Of a DNA stretch of 64,000 bases, positions 23,043 to 33,010 are shown piece by piece. The notes under the pieces are model-generated. The model saw only the letters and a list, made by a program, of their open reading frames with translations, was not told the DNA's origin and ran no database searches. Each line of letters starts with the position of its first letter. Positions within the stretch are counted from its first letter, which is position 1. The translations under genes were made by a program, and so were the position numbers. This stretch comes from Leptodontidium sp. MPI-SDFR-AT-0119 (Eukaryota > Ascomycota > Leotiomycetes > Helotiales > Leptodontidiaceae), in contig JAHLEZ010000001.1 of assembly GCA_020726505.1 (NCBI GenBank), forward strand, positions 4,030,001-4,094,000, given 5' to 3'.

Positions 23043-23648
23043 TGGAAATTCTGTGGAAAGGGGATGTCGGTCCTATCGGAATCGTTAGAGCTTTTGAGCT
23101 TCTTCCGATTATTGTTGCGTGGGTTCAAGCTGTCTGCGTTGAGAAGTTGGTGGAATGTTGTTCGAAGGGGACACCTTGTATCAGAAAAAATGACCTAGTA
23201 GGGCTTTATAGGAGTTTGTATGGAACCAAAAAGGTAGAATATCAAATCCTGTATGATTCGATGTTTTCTTTCTAGATATTGAGTTCCTCGTGAGAGTGCG
23301 AGTAAGAGCACACACCTGGGCTTCTCAACCGCCTTGTTTGACGAATTGCCACAGGTAAGGACTTAATTTTTCAGGTTGCGACGATTATTCACAATCGATC
23401 GTATGCAGACATCAATGGCGTTGCTACACAAGTCCATTTAGCTTTGTTGACATCCAACAATGGCAAGCTCGCTTATTGTAGCCGAGAAATGCAGCAAACA
23501 AAGAAGATCTGGTTGCAGCTTACTCGGCAAGTCCTTTGTTCGCAAAGCGTCAACCATCTCGAATTGATACTTTTATCACCTTGCAAAATTTCAGAATTTC
23601 AATTATTTTCTTCCTTTCTACACCCTCGTCTCCCGAGGTACTGTGACA
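23043..23648. other. Intergenic spacer
   Basis: About 600 bases; no gene seen. It holds the 3' end of the RING gene and the promoter of the next gene. Confidence 0.5.
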
Positions 23649-24902
23649 ATGGCGACTCAAGAGCCAAAGCGCATTTCAACTCCGATTCCAATCCCAATCC
23701 AATCATTGGTGGGTCCACACCCGAGTTCTGATTATATCCTTGATACGGCATCAATTAGTCCTCGATCAGTTCCAATTGTACCATTCCCTCTAGACCCCCT
23801 GCCCATCCACCAAAATGCTCCAACGGAGGACCAACAAAAGGAGACGAACGATATGTGGGCAAAAGAACTCCAGGATCGAGCAAACGCGGTAGACAACCAT
23901 GTGAAATGGCTTCAATCCCCCGACAAACGGGATTGGAAAGAACGCACAGCATGGATACCTAGCAGCAACATAAGCTACGACCCTATCATCCAAGATATCC
24001 AATGGGGATCTTCAACATCAACCACCGCCTCCGAAGGTCCAGTTGATCTCTTCGCAACCCATCACAGTACGTCACCCTGGGATGAAGACGGCTCTCTTAC
24101 ATTCGAATACGCAAGGGAATTACAAGAGAAACACTGGGACGTCTACTCAGCCATCGCACATTCAGATTCCGACTCCCAAGCAGAATACATCAACAACCTC
24201 ACACACGTCGAACTAGACGTCGAAGGGAACGACGCGACCGGGTCTCGAATCCGCGTCCAGCGTATTCTGGAAGTAAATCTCAAAGTACACCATAACAACG
24301 TCATGTCACCCGTGACGGAAGAAACAACTATGGAGTTCAAGCGGACGCTCGTGCTGAAATCGCCGGCGCGGTATTCGCTGCTGGCGCTGAGACCAGGGGA
24401 TAGAGAGCCGTACCATGATATGTTGACGCATATGGCGCAGCATGAAGTTGACAAGGCGCTTGATGAAAGGAATCACTATCTCAGAGAGGTGTTTGGTCGA
24501 GATGTGGATCATCTGCGTACGAGGCAGGAGGGGGAGTTTGGTGATGGTGATGGGGAGGGAAAGGAGGAGGGAGAGGGAGGGGAGCATAATTGGAATTATC
24601 AGAGGCCGGAGATTGGAGTTAGGGGACAGGATGGGACGGTTTTGCATTTGGTGGAGAGGAGGTCGGATGCTGTTGTTGAGGGGGAGGTTATACTGAGTCA
24701 TGTTGTGAGCGTGATGCAAATCCGCTGTGGAGGGAGGAATCGTCTATTTGATTTGCCAACTGAGGGGACAGATGAGGAGAGGAGGGTTAGGAAGGCCAGG
24801 TGGAGCGTTTCGAGTGCGATTGATAGGTGTGTGGCTGATGAATCTGCGGATCGAGTCGTGATTGATAAGTGGGTTGATGGGACGTTCTTGCCCAGGCAGT
24901 GA
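23649..24902 (+). CDS. Conserved-looking protein of unknown function
   Basis: A single-exon protein of 417 aa from ATG 23649 (context GACAATGGC). I do not recognise the family. The N-terminal 55 residues are Pro/Ile/Ser-rich and probably disordered. The rest looks folded and soluble: helices near 60-90 (DMWAKELQDRANAVDNHVKW), a beta-rich centre (VQRILEVNLKVHH), then a helix-rich part and an acidic Gly/Glu run near residues 297-315. There is no signal peptide or transmembrane helix. Third codon positions change from C-rich before about 24350 to G/T-rich after it, although the frame is unbroken. Confidence 0.7.
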   Translation: MATQEPKRISTPIPIPIQSLVGPHPSSDYILDTASISPRSVPIVPFPLDPLPIHQNAPTEDQQKETNDMWAKELQDRANAVDNHVKWLQSPDKRDWKERTAWIPSSNISYDPIIQDIQWGSSTSTTASEGPVDLFATHHSTSPWDEDGSLTFEYARELQEKHWDVYSAIAHSDSDSQAEYINNLTHVELDVEGNDATGSRIRVQRILEVNLKVHHNNVMSPVTEETTMEFKRTLVLKSPARYSLLALRPGDREPYHDMLTHMAQHEVDKALDERNHYLREVFGRDVDHLRTRQEGEFGDGDGEGKEEGEGGEHNWNYQRPEIGVRGQDGTVLHLVERRSDAVVEGEVILSHVVSVMQIRCGGRNRLFDLPTEGTDEERRVRKARWSVSSAIDRCVADESADRVVIDKWVDGTFLPRQ

Positions 24903-25170
24903 GCTGCAATAGGTTTTCAACACACAAGCAATAGGGTTTAAAGAACGAGATGGAAAGTGGAAATATAAATTACTCAGAGAAACTCACATTCGCCTCAACG
25001 AGCTATGTGTGAACTAAGAATCTTTCAGGTCAGATTTGAGATCAGGTACATATCGACTCTGGTATATCGCTAACAAAAGAGGAGACTGTAACCAAAACAA
25101 AGTACAGAGAAAGAAATGACATTTCTATCCCATCCAAACGCCAAATTCCCTCCCAAAACCTCCTCTCTCT
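24903..25170. other. Convergent intergenic spacer
   Basis: The 3' ends of the unknown gene (plus) and the protoglobin gene (minus) meet here; no other content seen. Confidence 0.5.
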
Positions 25171-26041
25171 CTATCCAGAAAACGGACACCCTCCCTTAGC
25201 CCCCTCACTCTCCCCATCCGACAACGGCGGCGTAACAGCCTCTCCAACCTCCTCACCACTCTTCGCCAAATAATGCCTCGCCATCAGATCGTTCTGGATC
25301 CAAATGACCTTGTTCAACGCCCTGATGACCTTGCACTTCATGTCGTTGTCGATGACATCCATACTCATCACAGCGCCGACTACGATGTCGACCACGTGGC
25401 CGAGGAGAGCTCCCATGTGGATATACTCTACTCTGAGCTCGGGGCGTTTAGCGCGGTGCTTGAATCCTGGTTGACCCGTGTGCATGATACCCACGTTGTT
25501 GAGGTAGACCCAGAAGGGCGAGGTGGGTGTGAGGTCTGTGGTTGAGACGAGTTTGACGAGGTAGTTCTGGGAGATATTAATACCAAGCTCAAATATCCAA
25601 GCATTTGATAAAGTAAACATATAAAAAACACTCGAGACACGTGGATCTTAAATCCATCGCCGTGACATATTTCACGTCCTCTTCAAACTCGAGAAAAGAA
25701 AAACAGGAAAACAGGAAACACACAGGGGAAGTAACAAGCTAACTGACCTTCAAAAAGTCCTTCCTCAACGCAATCTGTGGATGCTCCAGCGTCAACTCGT
25801 GCACATTCTTCACCAACTCCCCCTCATAATCCGTGTTCTTCGGCACGAACGCTTTGGCTGTAATGTCGAAGGATAGGAGTTTGGTATAAACGGCATCGAG
25901 GATGGCGGGGATGAGAGGTGCGACGAGGGGTTTTGCTGCGAGGAGAGCTTCGCCGTCTGAGGGCGTGAGCTCCAGGAAGGCCGATAGGTAGGAGATGCGG
26001 GAGGGAAGGTCTTCCAGGGAGGTGGCGGAGATGTGTTGCAT
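25171..26041 (-). CDS. Protoglobin-family (globin-sensor-type) heme protein
   Basis: Exons on the minus strand are 26041-25748 and 25566-25171, giving 229 aa; the joint is in phase (donor GTCAGT, acceptor CCCAG). The protein resembles the protoglobin domain: an N-terminal helix block with ISYLSAFLELTPSDGEAL, the central VYTKLLSFDIT segment, and the heme-contacting FWVYLNNVGIMHTG in which His127 is the likely proximal ligand. A C-terminal amphipathic helix with VIWIQNDLMARHYL follows, then a short Gly/Ser/Glu tail ending CPFSG. Archaeal protoglobins bind O2, CO and NO; the role of fungal members is not known to me. Family call is from motif memory; a profile search would settle it. The 181-nt intron is longer than most here. 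Confidence 0.72.
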
Positions 26042-26961
26042 TTTTGAGGATTTGAGGTGGTGTCTGATGATGTGATGGGATGTGATGTGATGGGGTGGAG
26101 GGGTGTGAAAAGTCCAGGAAAGATGATATCTAATTGATTTCGAGTGAGAGGAAGAGATAGATATATAAATGGGCAACAAAAAGTCTTCGAACAGTGTGTT
26201 ATACAAGCAAGTTAAGTAAGTAAGTAACTTAATAATCAAACTCACAGCAGAAACACCAACTTCTTATATAACCAAGTCCTACCTACCAACACATGTATAT
26301 CCTCAACCACATCTTGCCTACCCCGCTGTACAATGACACACAATACCCCATCTCCCCTCACAAAGAGTCAGACCACGCAATGCAAATCGACTCAGAGTGA
26401 ACACCTCCAAGGAGAAGTGACGGAGAAAGACAAACCTCTCTTTTTGAGAGAGCGAAGAGCCCATCAGCCACACGCGATGACCTGATAACGGCAAGGAAGG
26501 ACTGCTTGACTCGGCGATGGAACCCGAGTCCTTGCTTTTGCTCCACATACAGCACCCACCACACTTTCTTTCCTGCGACAATCGTATCCAACGCAGTGTA
26601 ATGCTATGCCCACTTACCGCATGCATAGGTATCACCCACCCAATCGTCATCTCTGGATTGCAATTATCCTCAGGCCCTGGCAGCGAGGACCCAGTTTGGG
26701 ACAGTGGGGGTGTGATGTGCCCGGTTGCACTTGTTGGTACCTACAGTACCTACACATGGTAAGATCTTACTTACAATCTGGACTGTACCGAATGGAAGAC
26801 ATAGAAAGAAAAGAAACCGGGTTTCGATGTTAAAGTGTAATCGAATGATTATTTGTAACGGGAATGCCAAGTGAGGAGGGCAAGAGGGACAAAGGGATTT
26901 CAGGTGGGCTGATTAATAAGAAAGACCCCGAGTTCACCCGTTTCGGGAGATGGGAGGAATA
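26042..26961. other. Intergenic region, no gene seen
   Basis: About 0.9 kb upstream of the protoglobin gene. It contains GT/AC-rich stretches including GGTACCTACAGTACCTAC at about 26735, related to the palindrome seen near 31661 and 51199. No gene with domain support. Confidence 0.45.
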
Positions 26962-27221
26962 GACGGCTATGCCGCGTAAATAAAAGTGGCCGTTTGAGGC
27001 ACGTGAGGGACACCAAAACTACTTCACTAAACTTCTTATTTCTCTACACTTTGATGACAAAGAATTACAAAAACTTCCTCATATAATAAGTAGAAGGTAT
27101 TCTACTTTTAAGGTCCATATTTCGTTTAATGTTATAAGTTGATCGTGGCTGAAAATGCAGTTTCGTCACAAGAGTGCCTTGCGTCTCAATCGGCCACTTT
27201 CATTTACGCGGCATAGGACGG
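26962..27221. mobile_element. 250-bp MITE-like DNA transposon relic with TIRs and TSD
   Basis: Terminal inverted repeats of about 33 bp flank an AT-rich core with no coding capacity. The left arm starts CTATGCCGCGTAAATAAAAG at 26967 and the right arm ends at 27216 as its reverse complement, with about three mismatches. Directly outside both arms is GACGG (26962-26966 and 27217-27221), a likely 5-bp target-site duplication. These features define a miniature inverted-repeat element moved by a transposase encoded elsewhere. Family is uncertain: the ends can also be read as a TA duplication with TGCCGCG termini (Tc1/mariner-like). Confidence 0.8.
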
Positions 27222-27748
27222 GTCTCTACTCTATTAGATAAACGGTAACTTGAGAACTGTGTTGGAATTCTCCAATCGGCTGCTGGGTTTTGCGACCGAA
27301 GAAAGAAGGTAATTGCTGTCCTGGTCTCCTTTGGGTTCGAACTTGGCATGGAAGGCTCCTTTTTTTTTTGCCTTTGAAAATACAAGTCCGGAGGGAATCG
27401 TATGATCGTGACACATTACGCATTTGAATTCAAAGTCAAAAAACCCAAATATGGAATACTTGAGGCTTTGAGCAGCGCCACAAATTTGCTCTTCGTGGGA
27501 TACCAAAATTCTTGTTTGAATGTACCCATCCATGTAATTCCATCCAACTCCCACCATGACAGTCATCTAATGATATCAAACCAGCCGCCCACCCCCCCCC
27601 CCCCCCCCCCCCCCCAAAAGTAATATCATACCGCTAATGCCCAATCCAACGCTTTCATAATCTAATCATCATAATATACAGAAGTTGCGCAACTATCCTG
27701 TGTCTCTCGTCGTCGTCGTTCTATTGCTGTTGCTCAACCAGTACGTCC
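27222..27748. other. Intergenic region between MITE and WD40 gene
   Basis: About 530 bases, including the 24-base poly-C run at 27592-27615. No gene seen. Confidence 0.5.
27592..27615 (+). repeat. Poly-C homopolymer run (24 C)
   Basis: An uninterrupted run of 24 cytosines. Exact length is likely to vary with sequencing and replication slippage. Confidence 0.9.
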
Positions 27749-30700
27749 CTACTCAACACCTGACCCACATCTAGTACACACCATGACCAATCCTTTGCCG
27801 GCGACTTTTCGTGCTCGGAAGTCTCTGCCGTTGCATTTTCGACAAATAAGTGAGTCGCCTTCACTTTCATCTCCATCTTCTAGCTCGCCTTCGGAGCCTT
27901 CCTCGGAACTGAGCTTGCTAATGACACTTCCGCCACGACCTAGCGGCGGCCGCAGACTGTCGGTGTCGAGTTTTCCAGTCTCGCGAGGCGGTTGAGCTTT
28001 CCAGGATGCAACGTTCCAGAATTGATATGATTTGCCAGCTGAGTCGAGCTTCAAGGGATTCTCGTCCGTCTCTCTGCTGATGACGAAGCCGGGAGTAGGA
28101 GGTTGAGCAGGAGGACTGCTTTTACTGGTCTTCTGCTTACTTGCTACATCGGAGATGCTCTGAGGCGGACTAGTTGTTGAAACACTGGGAGAAGCGTGTG
28201 TCAAAGGTGTAGGAGCATATGGCTGTTGACGAGCCGTGCTTGCTAGATTGTTTTGAGAGCTCAAAGTGGACTGAGAGGCCCTAGTGAACTTCCCAGGCGA
28301 GACACTCCGATCACTTCTGTTAGTTTTAGTAACGCTTCGAATGCTCGAATCATCCGTAATCCCGTTTCGCCATGAGAGGATATGATCGGAATGCAAGCCA
28401 GCCGCACTGGCAAGAGAACTTTGGGATTGCGAGTTGCGTCTGGAATGTGAGCCGCCTGAGTTACGGGTCATGATACTGCCCGATCTCTTGATCACTTTCT
28501 TGGAGAAAGCTGAACTGGTTTCCCAGTGATCGTTTCGTCTCTTCTGGTACGCACAATCACATCTGAAGACCTTGATAGATCCGAGGTAATCGGCTGTGAC
28601 GATGATTAGCCCATCGTTATGGGAACTCCTTGCCAGGTAGGCCGGCGTCTTCACAGGCTCGCTAATGGGATCCGAGTGACGCTTTTCCGAACCAGGTCGA
28701 AGAATGGTGGAAGCATTGGACTCCTCACGAGACAGTAATGTGACAGGCGGTGGATTGCAGAGGTCGTATATTGGATCACCAGACGCACTCAACAACTGCC
28801 GCGAAGCAGTTGGGGCTATGGCAGTTGCTGTGACCATAGCTGAGTGTGCCTCGAAAAACTCGAGCGGTCGCTTGTCTTTGTTGTTCTCCAGATCGATTGG
28901 TCCAGTGTTCCAGATGTACGACTTCCGATCCTCGCTGCCGCAGATTACATAACTTGCATCATCGCTGAAGCTAGCATTAATCTGACTACAGGTGTTCTCA
29001 TGGCCCCTAAACTTCATTTCTAGACTTTTGTCTTTGAGATTGTATAGCCTGACTCTCGAGTCATTGCTAGTAACAAGGATTTTTACCTCGCCATTCAGAT
29101 CATTTGGTGGGTATGTCGTTGTTCGGATGCCAGTGATCTTGGATCCCTTGGCGTTCTTGCCTCGACTGGACCGTACATGGATTTGGCCTTGAGGTGTAAG
29201 ACCCGCAGTCTCATAAAACATACACAACCCACTGAGCACACCAGCGATAGCTGTCTTACCATCTGGAGCGAAGGCGACTGCTGTTATGAGATCCGGTAAC
29301 TGTTTCCAGAAAGAAACGGACTTGTCTGGGATGCTCCAGAGTCGAAGAATGGAGTCGAGTGACCCTGCCAAGAAGAAGCGATCGTCTCGAGGATGGAAGG
29401 CTATTGATGTGACTGGCTGACGGTTAGTATCAAGTCTCATCAATAACATTATTAAATATAGGGTGACAACAAAAATGGTGCACGCGCAATAACAGCCGCT
29501 ATGGGGAACGAACCAAAATCTTTGTGTTTAAACGTGCATAGGCATTCTGATCTTGAAATATGCCATAACCTCACTGTTTTATCCATCGACGAAGACAACA
29601 AGAAGTTGTTCTTGCTCCAACTCAAGTCAAGGATATCTCCCGTGTGCCCTTCGAATTCTCGTATTGGTGTAGAACGGAAAACTGGGGCGCTCAGCCTTGC
29701 CCCTCCAGAAGTACTCGACTTCACGTCCTCTTCATATTCATGCGCTTGCCGTTCTTCTGGAGTCGAGATCACAGCCCATATTCTCACAACTTGATCCTGC
29801 CCAGCTGCAGCAAGGTATTTCCCACATTTGCTAAACTCCGTCGCCCATACTGCGCCACTTGTCTTAGTCGACTTCGAGATCTTGTGGGGGTGTGGAAGCT
29901 CGGAGGCTGTTGTCAAGCCTGGAACTTTCTCGTCGCTTAAAGCATGTTTTGTTCCGCTCAGCTCTTGGGCCAAGAACATGCGATCGAACTCCCTGACTTT
30001 CTTGTTATGCGCTCGAACCTTGATGTATCGCGGTGGCTCCTTGTGCTGAGGAATATATCCATTCGCGCCAATGGAAGAGGAGAAGACATGAGCGTTCATG
30101 CCTTCTGTGCGCTGATCTCCTTGCTCGGACTCATCGTCGTCTACGTCCCCAGAGTGGTCTTTCTTCTTGCCCCCTATGATGGCAAATCGGCTGAGGAAGG
30201 ATACACCTTTTCTGTGGTGTTGATGTTAGCTAAATGAGTTGTTGTCATAAGCAAGCCACATGGTTCACAGTAAGCAGCGAAGGCGCTTGTGGACCAGTGA
30301 GACACTTACTTCTTCTCTTTGCTAGGATTACTATCGCTGCGGTTGATCTCAGGTGTGAATTGTCTGCCAGGTGGCGGCAGATCCGGGCTGATTGGACTCC
30401 CAACTTCGGTAATGGGACTTTCGGGACCACCAGCGTTGCGTAGCTTCTGAGGGATCGTATTTTCTGTATTGGTTCTCTTGAGGATGTGCTAAGGCGCAGC
30501 ATTAGCGACCCTGGGCTGACCATTCTCTCTCGTAGAGCATCTTGCTTTGTAGCATAGGGACTTGTGACCAAGGAGGACATACATGGGAGAGCGGATCAAT
30601 GGCTGTTGTTGGACGTGCTTGTTGCTGTGCAGGAGGGTTCGATCCATTACTTTCTCTGCTGGGAGAGTTTCGTATCAGGTTATTAATTGGTGACTTCTTG

Positions 30701-30993
30701 CCATTGGATTGAGTGTTGCCTGTTTTGAGAGCTATCGTCAGCATGAACGTGAGCACTGGAACCAGTAGCAGGAGCCATAGCATTTGAACATCTTGAAAAC
30801 AGGCTGACCCGGGGGGCTTCCCGTATATCAAGCAAGCTGAGAAATAACAAAGTTTACCTTCTGACGAAGTCGCAGACCTCGGCCTCGCTGTTTGCCCGCC
30901 ATCCGTTGCTGTAGAGGGCGAGTCAAGAGCGGTGCCATTCCCCTCTGGATACTGCGAATCGGTCACCTTAATCTTCGGCAGAGCTTCAGACAT
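27749..30993 (-). CDS. WD40-repeat protein, WDR44/Dgr2 family
   Basis: Proposed exons on the minus strand: 30993-30858, 30731-30583 (or starting at 30719), 30488-30310, 30211-29514, 29412-27749; about 941 aa. Joins are in phase. The first 260 residues are polar. WD repeats then follow: WATEFSKCGKYLAAAGQDQV, GHTGDILDLSWSKNNFL with DKTVRLWHI, and after the exon 4/5 joint VTSIAFHPRDDRFFLAGS with LRLWSIPD, then ITAVAFAPDG and CGSEDRKSYIWNT. A long Ser/Thr/Pro-rich region separates these from a C-terminal Cys4 motif, CRKC...CTRC, of zinc-ribbon type. WDR44 binds Rab11 in animals and yeast Dgr2 affects 2-deoxyglucose resistance; a trafficking or signalling role is inference. Confidence 0.85.
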
Positions 30994-31440
30994 GGCGGCA
31001 CGGGGGTTTCCATGTGTTCATCTGAAGTTACTAGAAGAACTTGCTAGCAATTGCAAGCAATAATAGCTTCAGCTAAGCAGAGAGAAGAGCGTGTGCGCGC
31101 GCGCTGTGGAAGTCTGATTTGTGCTTCTTTCCGCAGATGCCGGATGGTGGGGTGCGCAGGTGGGAATAAATCGCTCGCGATGTGGGTTCTCTACAACGGA
31201 GAATATGCGATCGCAACGTCCGAGGCGAATGCGAACGGATAGGAGGAGGTGCAATGATGAGAAATCGTATGCGGTGTGAGTGGAAGGTTTGGTTATTGCA
31301 TGGCAAACCCAAAGGCGGGAAGAGATGTCAGCTTTCAGTTGTGTGGCCTGAAGGTCATCACCATCTTTTTTGCGCGGTGTCGCAAATCACTTGTTTCGTC
31401 TGTGTTCGAAGCTGCCTGCCCTGTTGATGTTGAGCTGCCA

Positions 31441-31459
31441 ACCTGACCTGACCTGACCT
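31441..31459 (+). repeat. ACCTG short tandem repeat
   Basis: Nearly four copies of the pentamer ACCTG. Confidence 0.8.
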
Positions 31460-31660
31460 CATCCATGTGACGTCGTGTGCTGTGCCAGTGCCGATGACTT
31501 CTGGAATGGGCGTGGAAGGTCGGCGGAATGCGATTCGGCTTTCCGCGATGCCATTTGCTGTCGGCGATAAAGCCTGAGAACTGACTGAGATACTGTAGCT
31601 TGCAGGTTGTGCTGCTGTGAGACATGGGATTCAAACGATATTTGAAGGTCCGGGTATTCT

Positions 31661-31676
31661 GGTACAGTACTGTACC
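31661..31676. promoter_or_regulatory. Perfect palindrome GGTACAGTACTGTACC
   Basis: A self-complementary 16-mer 126 bases before the deaminase start. The inner 12 bases TACAGTACTGTA recur upstream of TPI at 51199-51210. It may be a dimer binding site or a promoter-proximal repeat; function unknown. Confidence 0.35.
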
Positions 31677-31801
31677 TGCACTTCGGCGTCTGATTGATTG
31701 GCAGGACCCGCCATCCTTGTGGCTGATTCACCATCAATCACCAAGAAGGGCTTGAGGAAGTTCAAAGCTTTTCTCTCATCAGCACGCTGCAGAAAACAGC
31801 C

Positions 31802-32320
31802 ATGTCTCTTCCAGGCAAGTCAAGACCTCCACTCAACCACGTCGAATACATGCGACAAGCTCTCGAACTGGCACGCAAATCCCCTCCCAAGCCAACGAAC
31901 TATAGAGTTGGAGCCCTCCTCGTCGACACCAAGACGGACACGGTTCTCGCGACGGGTTACACGCTCGAATGCGAGGGGAACACACACGCGGAGCAATCAT
32001 GCTTTATCAAACTAGCCGAAGCTCATAAAGTGGCCGAAGATGCGCTTGGAGATGTTCTGCCAGAGGGAACAGTGCTGTATACCACGGTCGAGCCATGCTT
32101 CAAGAGACTGAGTGGGAATCTGCCTTGTGTTGAACGGATAATCAGACTGGGCAATGCTATCAAGACGGTATATGTTGGGGTCAAGGAACCAGAGAAGTTC
32201 GTGGGGGAGAATACCGGGAGGAAACAATTGGAGGATGCGGGGATAGAAGTGGTACTTGTTGAAGGCATGGAGAAGGAGATATTGGAAGTAGCTACGGCTG
32301 GTCACATTAAGGATTCTTGA
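31802..32320 (+). CDS. Rib2-type DRAP deaminase domain protein (riboflavin pathway)
   Basis: A single-exon protein of 172 aa with the CMP/dCMP-deaminase zinc fold. Catalytic residues are visible: zinc ligand His62 and proton-shuttling Glu64 in NTHAEQ, and Cys99 and Cys109 in EPCFKRLSGNLPC. The RLSGN insert and GTVLYTT, KTVYVGVKEP and TGRKQLEDAGI segments match the C-terminal deaminase half of yeast Rib2, which deaminates 2,5-diamino-6-ribitylamino-4(3H)-pyrimidinone 5'-phosphate. The N-terminal pseudouridine-synthase half of Rib2 is absent, so this is a stand-alone deaminase. Activity on that substrate is inferred; another pyrimidine deaminase role is possible. Confidence 0.87.
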   Translation: MSLPGKSRPPLNHVEYMRQALELARKSPPKPTNYRVGALLVDTKTDTVLATGYTLECEGNTHAEQSCFIKLAEAHKVAEDALGDVLPEGTVLYTTVEPCFKRLSGNLPCVERIIRLGNAIKTVYVGVKEPEKFVGENTGRKQLEDAGIEVVLVEGMEKEILEVATAGHIKDS

Positions 32321-33010
32321 AGAGAGACAAACAACTTCTCGTTCGTTCGTCCCAGTGTTTGGAGAGAGGAGGTTGCATTTGGCTCTCTCGAAGCACCCGT
32401 CCGTACCTACCAAACTAAGCATGCAGGTACTTCACTTATCTCACTCAATCTCCCGCAATCTCAAGCTGGGCTCTGCAGGATATATTCCGGCGACGAATCA
32501 ACCCAAGATTATATTGCAACATTTCTGCTGCCAAGACGAGGCTGAAGTGGGAGTTTCGCGGACACCCAAAGAAAGCCGAGCTCCGAAACAACAGAATAGC
32601 GAGACAGATAACTTCCTGTTCAAGACTCGCGAACCTACGAGTCCAACAATAATTACGATCATAATCCGAAGGATTGTAAGCAATCACCGGCATTCCTTTT
32701 CAAGCAAGTCTTTCTTATTTCGACGGCTACAGAGTAGCTCAGCCTCCTAATCCCAGCGTGTGCAAGAGCTCGCAAAATGTACACCAAAACTTCTCTAATC
32801 AGGCGCCGCTTTTGTGCATAATGTCGTCACTACATTCGGTACGTAGGGCTGAGGGGTCCCTCAATACGTACTGTACTGTATTTAGCCTCTTGAAACATCA
32901 ACATCAACGACCCATCATTTTAGAAAGGCTTTACATTCCACATATCCTACTTTCAACTCTCATTTTCAATCTTCAGCGTTACTCTTGGTGAAAGTGTCAC
33001 AACACTCAAA
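32321..33010. other. Intergenic spacer
   Basis: About 690 bases; no supported gene. It includes GTACTGTACTGTA near 32868, similar to the palindrome motif upstream of neighbouring genes. Confidence 0.45.

Larger units (their letters stand above)
30994..31801. other. Divergent intergenic region with a 16-bp palindrome
   Basis: About 800 bases between the divergent WD40 and deaminase genes. It contains an ACCTG pentamer repeat (31441-31459) and the perfect palindrome at 31661-31676. No gene seen. Confidence 0.5.

Noticed and set aside
27310..27345. GGGTTCGAACTTGG resembling a tRNA T-loop
   Set aside because: The flanking bases do not form a T-stem and no acceptor, D- or anticodon arm fits.
32731..32775. 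TAGCTCAG resembling a tRNA box A
   Set aside because: No matching box B at the right distance and no cloverleaf.
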